From Promethearchaeota archaeon (GTDB lineage Archaea; Asgardarchaeota; Lokiarchaeia; Sigyniarchaeales; SOKP01): a stretch of 22,442 nt of DNA. Positions 15,706 to 22,379 of the stretch are shown here, piece by piece (the stretch's first letter is position 1; the number at the start of each line of letters is the position of its first letter). Made by a program: the position numbers and the translations under genes. The stretch spans positions 1-22,442 of the forward strand of contig JAHLWE010000527.1 of NCBI GenBank assembly GCA_019058135.1. Reading direction: 5' to 3'. Below the pieces are notes generated by a model, which saw only the letters and a list, made by a program, of their open reading frames with translations, did no database searches and was not told where the DNA came from.

Positions 15706-16218
15706 ATGCCTATAAATAAAGTAAAAAAATATTTTAAATTGATAGAGGCCTGGGTCTGGTGTGATATATGCCAAGAAATGGTCCCTTTGACGATTGATAA
15801 AGAAGAAATTCACAATGGTCTTCAAACTGGAATTTATACGAAGGGCTATCCACATAGCCATTCAAAACCGGATCCCGATAATCCGGATGATAGATCTGGG
15901 GAAGAACATAATATCCATATTTATATAAATGATAAATATGAGATCACAGGAGCTAAAGCATTTTTTGGTGAAGCTCCAGCTACTGAAGCCTACGGTGGTG
16001 TAGGTGCTCGAATTCCAATAGTTGTTAAAGAAGTTTCAGAGATTTCAATACAATTTGGAATGCTCACTCAAGAAGAATATAAAGTTTTAAAGATTTGTGA
16101 TGGAAATAATTCGTTAGAACAGGTTGCCGCGATTGCTGAAAAGTCTGTTGATGAAATAGAAGAAATGATGGAAAAATTACGTAAAAAAGGTTTGGTAAAG
16201 GTAATCATACGCGCTTAA
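15706..16218 (+). CDS. unknown protein: zinc-binding-like N-terminus plus winged-helix-like C-terminus
   Basis: I do not recognise this 170-residue protein by name. The N-terminal part (about 14-85) has WCDIC at 18-22, a GYPHSHS cluster near 48-54, and HNIHIYINDKYEITGAKAF at about 68-86. A CxxC followed by His residues and then a two-strand 'H.ihiYid..y.i.g' block resembles small zinc-stabilised domains seen at the front of several archaeal proteins; that comparison is from memory. Residues about 120-168 (TQEEYKVLKICDGNNSLEQVAAIAEKS and onward, ending LRKKGLVKVI) look like a winged helix, with a wing-like final strand. No membrane segment. It is a lone gene between two AT-rich gaps. A DNA- or RNA-linked regulator is possible but not shown. 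Confidence 0.8.
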   Translation: MPINKVKKYFKLIEAWVWCDICQEMVPLTIDKEEIHNGLQTGIYTKGYPHSHSKPDPDNPDDRSGEEHNIHIYINDKYEITGAKAFFGEAPATEAYGGVGARIPIVVKEVSEISIQFGMLTQEEYKVLKICDGNNSLEQVAAIAEKSVDEIEEMMEKLRKKGLVKVIIRA

Positions 16219-16318
16219 TTTTAATATCACTTTTTATTTAAGACATATTGGTAAGATTTTTTACTAAATAGTTATAAAAAGAAAATTTAAAACCGTCCAT
16301 TCTTTTCTTTATTTAAAT

Positions 16319-16939
16319 ATGAGAAATAACATCAAGGCATTAATTTTCGATTTGGGAAATGTTATTGTTAATCTCAATATGAGAAAATTTTACAAAAAAA
16401 TATTACCAAAATCAGACAATAAACAGATTAATATTTATAAAGATCTATGGGAACCAATCGAAAAATTGGATAAAGGCTTATTTTCTAAAGAAGAATTTTA
16501 TCAAGAAGCGAAAAAAAGATTTCAATTTCAAGATGTAGGTAATAAAGAATTTTTTCATATGTTCAATAGCATTTTCGATTCACTGAACTATAAGCTTCTT
16601 GATTTTATTAAAAAATTAAAACAAGATAAGATGTATAAAGTTTTCGCTCTTTCGAATACCAACCCCTTGCATATAGAATTTCTTGCAAAAAATATAATTG
16701 ATTTCCGAGATTATTTTAACCAAGTTTTTTACTCATATGAACTTGGAATGATAAAACCAGATCCTAAAATATTTTTACTTGTATTAGAGCATATTAATTA
16801 TAAGCCGAGTGAATGCATTTTCATTGATGATAACAGAAAAAATGTGAAAGTGGCTGAACAAATTGGAATGATTGGAATCCAATTTCGTAATGAAACTAAA
16901 TTCTTGGAAGAAATTAACGATTTACTCAATATTTCTTAA
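16319..16939 (+). CDS. HAD-superfamily hydrolase, subfamily IA (YihX-like phosphatase)
   Basis: A 206-residue HAD hydrolase. Motif I is FDLGNVIVNL with nucleophile Asp11 (the second Asp of DxD is Gly13, as in the FDLGNV sugar-phosphatase group). Motif II is ALSNTN with Ser112. Motif III is IKPDPKIF with Lys146, and motif IV is FIDDNRKNV with D160/D161. The helical C1 cap lies between about residues 20 and 90. The family includes alpha-D-glucose-1-phosphate phosphatases and dehalogenase-like enzymes, so the substrate is probably a small phosphorylated metabolite but cannot be named. It starts at an ATG after an AT-rich stretch and ends ahead of two T-rich tracts. Confidence 0.9.
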   Translation: MRNNIKALIFDLGNVIVNLNMRKFYKKILPKSDNKQINIYKDLWEPIEKLDKGLFSKEEFYQEAKKRFQFQDVGNKEFFHMFNSIFDSLNYKLLDFIKKLKQDKMYKVFALSNTNPLHIEFLAKNIIDFRDYFNQVFYSYELGMIKPDPKIFLLVLEHINYKPSECIFIDDNRKNVKVAEQIGMIGIQFRNETKFLEEINDLLNIS

Positions 16940-17258
16940 TTAAAGCAATATGGATATCTTTTTTTATTCGAGTTTTTTTATTAATAAAATAATTAAATCA
17001 ATCTTATATTATAAGTCAAGAATAAGTTTTATTTTAAATGTTTTCTCTCTGCATATTTTCTTTCTACCGAAACTTGACCTTTTTTCTAAAAAATCAATTT
17101 AGAATTCCCATTTTTAAGAAAAAAATTAAAAAAAATTGATCGCTTTCAGTCACCATACTTGAAAATTGAAATTAATTTTCATTTTTTTATTTAAATAACA
17201 TTATTTTATAATTTTTTTTGAGAAATGCTTTTTAAATTAAAAGAAGTGTATTTTGAAA
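16940..17258. other. AT-rich intergenic region before the broken gene
   Basis: About 320 nt without a supported gene. It contains two T-rich tracts near 16959-16979 that could end HAD transcription. It also has an 18-nt string (16980-16997) repeated at 19832-19849, and a weak 7-bp inverted repeat, GAAAATT/AATTTTC, at 17161-17180 followed by T7. TTTAAATTAAAAG at 17231-17243 could serve as a TATA element for the downstream gene. No RNA gene or ORF is visible. Confidence 0.6.
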
Positions 17259-17747
17259 ATGAGTGAAATTAGCGGAAATATATTTAGAGATATGAAGAGT
17301 GATAAAAAAAGAGAAAAGAAATCAGATATTTCCAAAGAAATTAGTAATAAACGCATTTCATATGAGGAATTTATGAAAACCGTTAAAAAAACGAGAATTT
17401 TACCGTATTCTTATGAGAATATTCCAAATTTTGGTGAAAGATCTCAAGAACATCCAATAAAGGATACAAAAGAAGGTAAAAAGAAGGTTCAGATTGAAAA
17501 AGAGCAGACTTTTAATATATACTCTGGAGATATTAGGGTAGATAAAGTTGAAGAGAGTAACAAGAGCGTTTCTTATGAAGATTTTCTAAGAAGTGTTAAA
17601 AAGACCAGAATTACACCTCTCTTAACAGAGGGTTTACCAAATTTTGAAATGAAGCCTTTAGAGCAAATCAAAAAAGAGGGTATTAGAGGGAAAGAGAAAA
17701 TTGAAGATAACGATGAAAATGTATTAACATTTAAATCTAAAAGTTAG
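17259..17747 (+). CDS. fragment 1 of the broken gene: N-terminal SYE(E/D)F repeat region
   Basis: ATG 17259 to TAG 17747, 162 residues; a TTG two codons earlier is also in frame. It is highly charged and contains two copies of a 26-residue unit with consensus SYE(E/D)F...VKKTRI.P....(I/L)PNF, joined by a Lys/Glu-rich spacer. No known domain is recognised. After the TAG the same frame continues for more than 170 codons with the same Lys/Glu-rich composition, so this stop is probably not the native end. Confidence 0.6.
   Translation: MSEISGNIFRDMKSDKKREKKSDISKEISNKRISYEEFMKTVKKTRILPYSYENIPNFGERSQEHPIKDTKEGKKKVQIEKEQTFNIYSGDIRVDKVEESNKSVSYEDFLRSVKKTRITPLLTEGLPNFEMKPLEQIKKEGIRGKEKIEDNDENVLTFKSKS
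17355..17645 (+). repeat. two copies of a 26-residue motif (SYE[ED]F..VKKTRI..P..PNF)
   Basis: Copy 1 is at 17355-17432 and copy 2 at 17568-17645. Shared residues include SYE, F, VKKTRI, P and PNF. Changes between copies are mostly conservative (Ile/Val, Glu/Asp, Met/Leu, Lys/Arg, Thr/Ser). This looks like a short linear peptide motif duplicated within a disordered region, perhaps a binding site for a partner. I know of no named match. Confidence 0.8.
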
Positions 17748-17786
17748 GAAAAAGATTCAAAAAAGGTTAATAAGAATTCAGAAAAA

Positions 17787-18278
17787 GTGAAAGAAATAAC
17801 AAAAAAAGAGCCAATTAACAAGAGTGATGAAAAGGTAAAAGAGGAAAGACCAAAAGTAGAAGGGGAGAAGAAAAAAGAGATTACAAAATCTAAAGAAAAA
17901 ATTTTGGAAGAAAAGCAAAAATCCAAAGAAATTAACCAAGAAAAAGATAAATCAGAAGAAAAAATAAAACCAGAATCCTTTTCAGTGAATGATGGGAAAA
18001 AAGATTTAACTTCAGAAAAACAAAAGTCTCAAGACATCAAAAGAGAAGGGGAAAAAATGGATTATAAACAGCAGAAGGAAGAATCAGAACGAAAACAAAA
18101 TGATATTGAACAATTGAAAAAATATCTTGAAAAAAAAATACAAGAAAAGAATTCTGAGAATAGTCTCATTAGACCTGAAGGCTATGAAAGAATTTTGGAA
18201 AAAGTTTTAAGAGAACAGAAAGAATTAGAAGAAAAAATTAGTAAATTAAAAAAAATCTATCTACTTCAGAGAAAATAA
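17787..18278 (+). CDS. fragment 2 of the broken gene: Lys/Glu-rich coiled coil
   Basis: Open from 17748, with GTG 17787 as the first possible start, to TAA 18278. The 163 residues are almost all Lys, Glu, Ser, Asn and Gln, with heptad-like leucines near the end (IEQLKKYLEKKIQE, ILEKVLREQKELEEKISKLKK), indicating a disordered linker followed by a coiled coil. The last nine residues differ in character because the frame is wrong after the A8 run at 18248-18255. There the +2 frame continues with Ser/Glu/Asn/Lys-rich sequence. No independent start signal is seen. Confidence 0.5.
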   Translation: MKEITKKEPINKSDEKVKEERPKVEGEKKKEITKSKEKILEEKQKSKEINQEKDKSEEKIKPESFSVNDGKKDLTSEKQKSQDIKREGEKMDYKQQKEESERKQNDIEQLKKYLEKKIQEKNSENSLIRPEGYERILEKVLREQKELEEKISKLKKIYLLQRK

Positions 18279-18337
18279 ATCAAAATCAAGAAGAATTAAA
18301 ATCGAATAGAACTGAAGATATATCGAATAAAAAAGAT

Positions 18338-19150
18338 GTGGATATTAAAAATAAAAATTTTGATTATAAACCAGAGAACAACATTATTTCAAATAGAGAA
18401 ATAGGAAAATCTACAGAAAACGTTGAATATAAAAAAGAGGTAAGAGATATTCCTGAAAGTTATCCAAAAATGGATATATCATTAATTAATCAGATAATAG
18501 AAAAAATAGATGAAGGAAATATAAATAATATTAAATTAGATTCATTTGAGATTCAAAAAGATTGTTTTTATATCGTTAAGAATGCATATTATTGCAAGGA
18601 TATTAATTTATTAAAAAAAGTATATGAAAGAGAAAAATTATTTCGTAAAACTAAAAAATTTCTTAAAGAAGTAGGTTGCAAAAATGTTCCAAGCAAATAT
18701 ACAATTGAAAAAATTGTTAGAGAGTCATTTAATTCTAGAGAAAAATACAATACTTGGAAAGAAAATATTAAGTCAAAAGGATTTTTCTATACTATTAATA
18801 ATGAATGGCATAGTCAATGGCGTTGTAAAGATATTGATTTATTAAAGAAATTATATGAAAATGTAGAATCGAATCGCAAAATTGAAATTATTTTTAAAGA
18901 ATTGGGTTGTAATAATGTTCCTAGTTACGAAACTATAAATCAAATAATACAACGGTCATTCAACTCTAAAGAGGAGTATAATTCATGGAGAATGGATATT
19001 AAATTAAAAAAAATTCAAGAAATCGCAATAGAAAAAGGCGGAAAGTGCAAATCTACTGAATACGAAAAAAATAGAATAAAAATGTTATTTGAATGCAAAA
19101 AGGGGCACAAATTTGAAATGGAGCCAGGAAATTTAAAAGCAGGGCATTAG
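18338..19150 (+). CDS. fragment 3 of the broken gene: duplicated helical repeats and first zinc repeat
   Basis: The reading frame is open from 18245; GTG 18338 is the first listed start and TAG 19150 the end. After a charged linker come two 60-residue repeats (residues 86-145 and 163-222 from the GTG), sharing CKDI(N/D)LLKK.YE, GC.NVPS, TI..I, SFNS.E.YN.W and IK. They look helix-turn-helix-like and suggest nucleic-acid binding. The first treble-clef-like zinc repeat follows (GGKCKS, FECKKGHKFEM, LKAGH) and is cut by the TAG just before its CPQC pair. Confidence 0.6.
   Translation: MDIKNKNFDYKPENNIISNREIGKSTENVEYKKEVRDIPESYPKMDISLINQIIEKIDEGNINNIKLDSFEIQKDCFYIVKNAYYCKDINLLKKVYEREKLFRKTKKFLKEVGCKNVPSKYTIEKIVRESFNSREKYNTWKENIKSKGFFYTINNEWHSQWRCKDIDLLKKLYENVESNRKIEIIFKELGCNNVPSYETINQIIQRSFNSKEEYNSWRMDIKLKKIQEIAIEKGGKCKSTEYEKNRIKMLFECKKGHKFEMEPGNLKAGH
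18593..19003 (+). repeat. two tandem 60-residue helical repeats
   Basis: Copies at 18593-18772 and 18824-19003, start points 231 nt (77 codons) apart. Aligned without gaps over 60 residues they share CKDI, LLKK, YE, GC-x-NVPS, SFNS, YN-x-W and a terminal IK. The pattern of two to three short helices with a conserved Trp suggests a duplicated small DNA-binding-type domain. The nucleotide sequences have diverged, so the duplication is not recent. Confidence 0.8.
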
Positions 19151-19351
19151 TGCCCCCAATGCGGAGGGACTCAAAAACTAAGACTCAAAGATTTTCAAAA
19201 AATTGCCGAAGAAAGGGGAGGGAAGTGTAAAGCTCATAATTACAAAAATCCTCATACAAAATTAATATTTGAATGTGCAAATGGACACGAATTCAAAATG
19301 AAAGCGCAACATATAAAAGCAGGACATTGGTGTCCTACTTGCTCAGAGGGC
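19004..19351 (+). repeat. two tandem treble-clef-like zinc repeats, one with TAG in place of Trp
   Basis: Repeat 1 covers 19004-19177 and repeat 2 covers 19178-19351. Each has a helix lead, GGKCK, an (L/I)FEC..GH.F strand pair, K-A-G-H, and a CPxC. They align codon by codon. Repeat 2 has GHWCPTC with TGG at 19328-19330. Repeat 1 has GH, TAG, CPQC with the TAG at 19148-19150. A single G-to-A change explains the stop. Confidence 0.85.
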
Positions 19352-19807
19352 ACAAGTGAAAGAATATGTCGAGGTCTCTTTGAAACTATTTTTAATAAAG
19401 AATTCAAAAAAGTCAAACCAGAATGGTTAAAAAATAGTGAAGGTCATCAATTGGAGTTAGATGGATATAATAAAGAATTGAAGCTTGCTTTTGAGTGCCA
19501 AGGAAGACAACATTATGAATTTCCCAATCATTGTCACAAAACAATAGCAGATTTTATTACACAAAAATTTAATGATATACAAAAAGGGGCACAGGTTAAG
19601 GAACATGGAATAATATTAATTGAAGTTCCTACGTCCGTAGAACATGATAAAAAGCAAAAATATATTATAGAGCAATGTAGATTAAAAGGTGTGGAAGTTT
19701 CAGAAATTAAATCAAAAATAGATTGGAGTAAATTTAAGTGGAAAGTTGATGATGATGTTGATGATGATAATTGGATTAAAACACTGAAGGATTGGTTAAA
19801 AAATTAG
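19298..19807 (+). CDS. fragment 4 of the broken gene: end of zinc repeat and PD-(D/E)xK/VSR-like nuclease domain
   Basis: ATG 19298 to TAG 19807, 169 residues, though the frame is really open from 19151. It starts inside the second zinc repeat (KAGHWCPTC). The C-terminal domain has SERICRGLFETIF, then LELDGYN (E53, D55) and AFECQGRQHY (E66, Q68), followed by FNDIQKGAQVKEHGIILIEVP. This E-x-D ... E-x-Q layout matches restriction-like or VSR-like endonuclease folds linked to zinc repeats. The tail is acidic (KVDDDVDDDNW). As a separate product it would lack most of its zinc module and is probably not a native protein. Activity is not proven. Confidence 0.6.
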   Translation: MKAQHIKAGHWCPTCSEGTSERICRGLFETIFNKEFKKVKPEWLKNSEGHQLELDGYNKELKLAFECQGRQHYEFPNHCHKTIADFITQKFNDIQKGAQVKEHGIILIEVPTSVEHDKKQKYIIEQCRLKGVEVSEIKSKIDWSKFKWKVDDDVDDDNWIKTLKDWLKN

Positions 19808-19871
19808 TTGAAATATTGGAGTTGATTTTTAATTAATAAAATAATTAAAACTTCTTTCTTTTTTCATAAAT

Positions 19872-21008
19872 ATGGACACTGAAGAAAAAATTGAGTTAAT
19901 TAAACGAGGAACTGAAGAGATATTAGTTGAAGACGAGTTAAGAGTTCTTCTTGAAACGGGGGTCCCTCTAAATCATTATATTGGCTTTGAAATATCTGGA
20001 AAAGTTCATATAGGAACTGGACTTATCTGTATGGGGAAAATTAAGGATTTCATGAATGCAGGAGTAGAGTGCTCGATATTTCTTGCTGATTACCATAGCT
20101 ATATCAACGAGAAATTAAGCGGAGATATGGAAAAAATTAAGGAAGTTGCAGTCGGATATTTTAAAGAAGGGCTAAAAGCAAGCTTACTGTGCGTTGGGGC
20201 TGACCCAGAAAAGGTTAATTTTGCGCTTGGCACAGAGTTATATCATTACAACGATAATTATTGGGAGACAGTCATCGATGTTTGCAAAAACACCACATTA
20301 AACAGAATGCAAAGGAGTATTACAATAATGGGGAGAAAAATGGGAGAAAATGTCGATTTCGCAAAATTATTATACCCAGCTATGCAAGTTGCGGATATTT
20401 TTATCCAAAATATTAATTTTGCGCATGCCGGTTATGACCAAAGAAAAGCTCATGTGATAGCTCGAGATGTTGCAATGAAAATGAAGAAGAATAACCTAGT
20501 TAACACAACAGGCGAAAAAATTAAGCCTATTTGCGTCCATCATCATTTAATCTTAGGCTTACAAAAACCACCAATATGGCCAATATCAGATGAATCTCAA
20601 CTGCAAGAATTATGGGCTAAAATGAAAATGAGCAAATCAATTCCAAAATCAGCTGTCTTCATTCATGATAACCCTCAAGAAATAAAAGATAAAATAAATT
20701 CTGCATTCTGTCCTGAAGGGAATATAACATTTAATCCAATTTTAGATTGGGCAAAATCAATTATCTTCAGAGAAAAAGACTCTCATTTTCTGATCGAGAG
20801 GTCTGCACAATATGGTGGCGATATAGAATTTTTTTCCTACCAAGAATTGGAAGATGCATTTTTAGATAAAAAAATTCATCCACTCGACCTAAAAAATGGC
20901 ATTGCAAATAAGATAATTGATATTTTGAGTCCAGCTCGAGAGCGTTTTGAGAAACCTAATATTAAAAAAATGCGAACTGAATTAGAGGAATTAATAATAA
21001 CGCGTTAA
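19872..21008 (+). CDS. tyrS: tyrosyl-tRNA synthetase
   Basis: Class I aminoacyl-tRNA synthetase charging tRNA-Tyr, 378 residues, archaeal/eukaryotic type. The Rossmann core has YIGFEISG (Y36) leading into the HIGH-type motif HIGT at 46-49. The tyrosine pocket is YPAMQVAD, with Y168, Q172 and D175 at the positions that select Tyr; YDQRKAH follows at 188-194. The second signature is KMSKS at 252-256. The remaining 120 residues are the helical anticodon-binding part. Asp in the YxxxQxxD block and overall similarity argue against TrpRS. The ATG lies 64 nt after the broken gene, behind an AT-rich promoter-like stretch. It converges with the radical SAM gene. Confidence 0.94.
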   Translation: MDTEEKIELIKRGTEEILVEDELRVLLETGVPLNHYIGFEISGKVHIGTGLICMGKIKDFMNAGVECSIFLADYHSYINEKLSGDMEKIKEVAVGYFKEGLKASLLCVGADPEKVNFALGTELYHYNDNYWETVIDVCKNTTLNRMQRSITIMGRKMGENVDFAKLLYPAMQVADIFIQNINFAHAGYDQRKAHVIARDVAMKMKKNNLVNTTGEKIKPICVHHHLILGLQKPPIWPISDESQLQELWAKMKMSKSIPKSAVFIHDNPQEIKDKINSAFCPEGNITFNPILDWAKSIIFREKDSHFLIERSAQYGGDIEFFSYQELEDAFLDKKIHPLDLKNGIANKIIDILSPARERFEKPNIKKMRTELEELIITR

Positions 21009-21057
21009 ATATCCAATTTGAAATAAATTGTCTCTTTCCTTACTTATTATTTAATTC

Positions 21058-21960
21058 CTATTCTAGTCCGTATACCTGTCTTGGTGTAAGATATTTAGGG
21101 AACTTATCTATTAACGCTAAGCGAGCAAGGTAACATAAATGACATTCATCAACATATTTATCTTCATGTTTAAGATCATATTCCTTAACTAATTGGGCAG
21201 GACCTCCTCTAATTAAAGGTCCGCAGATTGGATGCGAATCCACATCATAATTCTTAATCAAGTTTGATAATGGTGTTTCCCACATATTACCTAAACTCAA
21301 CCCTTGGCATAAATGGACATTTCCATACGAATCAACATGAATTCTTTCAGGATCTCTCAAATCTTCATAGGGACATTGGTTAAATTCTTCCCACCATCTT
21401 AGAGGTAATCCTTCAATCAACTTTTCGACAACCCTTCCTCTAAACATAGCACCTCCGCCAATAACTGGTGTTCCTTTTTCTTGTTTCTTGTTTTTTTCAA
21501 CTTCAACTGTAGGTTCCTCAATAGTTATTGAATTCATAGGTAAATTCAGTTTTTTCCCAGCCGTGAAAGCTATTTTTGCGAGATTTTCTTTATCTTCTTC
21601 AAAATGATATAAGTCATCACTAACGCTGAAATCCGAAACTTCAAGATCTCGGATTGGTTTAAGCCAAAGTGAGGCATCTTCAATAGCTGTTGCCCAATAT
21701 GAATTTGTTACTATGCCAACCTTAAATCCTTTATTACGTGCAATTTTTATCCCCTCAAACATCAGCGGATAGTAAAGAAATGGTTCCCCACCTTCAAAAT
21801 AAATCCATTCTATCGTTTCAATTTTGGTTGCTTCATCAAGAACGTTCCTAATTTGCTTAAGTGTGAACGTTCCTTCAGATTTCGGGGAACAATGCAAAAA
21901 GCAGTGGTCACATTCAAAATTGCAGGCATATGTTAGAAGAAAATGAATTCCAGTTAACAT
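21058..21960 (-). CDS. radical SAM protein with cysteine-rich (SPASM-like) C-terminus
   Basis: A 300-residue radical SAM enzyme. The [4Fe-4S]/SAM site is C13-x3-C17-x2-C20 (YACNFECDHC), with the SAM-contacting GGEP at 57-60 and VTNSYWA at 84-90 on the next strands. After the barrel, C196, C218 (HLCQG), C246, C273 and C276 (CHLC) could hold an auxiliary cluster, as in SPASM/twitch proteins that modify peptides or mature other enzymes. The conserved FRGR near 173-176 and the block IHVDSYGNVHLCQG support that group. No precursor peptide gene is visible next to it. It is divergent from the actin gene across a 419-nt gap. Reaction unknown. Confidence 0.88.
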   Translation of the reverse strand: MLTGIHFLLTYACNFECDHCFLHCSPKSEGTFTLKQIRNVLDEATKIETIEWIYFEGGEPFLYYPLMFEGIKIARNKGFKVGIVTNSYWATAIEDASLWLKPIRDLEVSDFSVSDDLYHFEEDKENLAKIAFTAGKKLNLPMNSITIEEPTVEVEKNKKQEKGTPVIGGGAMFRGRVVEKLIEGLPLRWWEEFNQCPYEDLRDPERIHVDSYGNVHLCQGLSLGNMWETPLSNLIKNYDVDSHPICGPLIRGGPAQLVKEYDLKHEDKYVDECHLCYLARLALIDKFPKYLTPRQVYGLE

Positions 21961-22379
21961 AATACTCTTTCTTTTAAGGTTAATTTTTCATTTTTTTCTC
22001 AATGCTATACAATGAGATATAATCATTAATATTTCTAGTATTTAGAAATTCATTAAATATTAATATTTAAATTTTTTTTAGATTTTTTTATCTAATAATC
22101 GAGATATTTGTATTAACACAAATCGGAATACTCTAAGAATTTTTTCAATATATGGTAATAATTTCTTCATCTCTGAACCATAAAGCATTCATTTAATATC
22201 GAATTAGATAAAAACATATAAATAGATCAACTAGTTTATATAAATTAACTTTAAGTTAATTACATAAAAAATGTGAACATATCCACTTAAAAAATATAAA
22301 CTTATAAAGCCAAAAATATATGTAATTTTATATTAACAATAAAAATAAATATTAAATTAAAATAAATTGGTAAAATACA
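21961..22379. promoter_or_regulatory. long divergent intergenic region between the radical SAM gene and actin
   Basis: A 419-nt extremely AT-rich stretch with no ORF or RNA gene that I can support. It holds a perfect 18-bp palindrome (TTAAATATTAATATTTAA) at 22053-22070, and an inverted repeat AATTAACTT-T-AAGTTAATT at 22243-22261, about 120 nt before the actin ATG. TATA-like strings (for example TTATAAA at 22302-22308) lie between. This is the likely control region for both flanking genes; the exact promoter cannot be fixed. Confidence 0.5.
22243..22261. repeat. 9-1-9 inverted repeat upstream of actin
   Basis: AATTAACTT, one spacer base, then its exact reverse complement AAGTTAATT. It contains C and G at symmetric positions, which makes it less likely to be an accident of A/T composition than the palindrome at 22053. 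A dimeric regulator site is one possible reading. Confidence 0.45.

Larger units (their letters stand above)
17259..19807 (+). pseudogene. broken large gene: repeat/coiled-coil/zinc-repeat/nuclease-like protein with two in-frame TAGs and one frameshift
   Basis: Four consecutive open frames read as one interrupted gene of about 850 codons. Order: two SYE(E/D)F repeats; a long Lys/Glu-rich coiled coil; two 60-residue helical repeats with GC-x-NVPS; two treble-clef-like zinc repeats (GGKCK, FEC..GH.F, AGH.CP.C); and a C-terminal nuclease-like domain (LELDGYN, AFECQGRQHY). Lesions: TAG at 17745-17747 with the frame continuing; one A missing in the A8 run at 18248-18255, which drops frame 0 into a stop at 18276 while the next frame continues the same kind of sequence; and TAG at 19148-19150, exactly where the second zinc repeat has TGG (Trp). 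Coding character persists across all three. Recent decay, assembly error and recoding are the alternatives. Zinc-repeat plus nuclease-like proteins of this type are, from memory, numerous in Lokiarchaeia and giant viruses. Confidence 0.75.

Noticed and set aside
16319..16939. Loss of the second motif-I Asp in the HAD protein (D-L-G) as a sign of inactivity
   Set aside because: FDLGNV is the standard motif I of the YihX-like HAD group, so this is a family trait rather than a defect.
17161..17188. Hairpin GAAAATT/AATTTTC followed by seven T residues, resembling an intrinsic terminator
   Set aside because: The stem is only 7 bp with almost no G-C pairs, lies 220 nt after the HAD gene, and archaea do not need hairpins for termination.
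17745..19150. Genome-wide recoding of TAG (for example as pyrrolysine)
   Set aside because: Genuine genes here end in TAG (mutS at 11830, the radical SAM gene at 21058), and one internal TAG replaces Trp. The mutL break is TAA. A uniform recoding does not fit.
19990..20020. TyrRS HIGH motif reads HIGT, as if the enzyme were inactive
   Set aside because: The last His of HIGH is variable in archaeal TyrRS, and KMSKS and the tyrosine pocket are intact, so this is probably a normal family variant.
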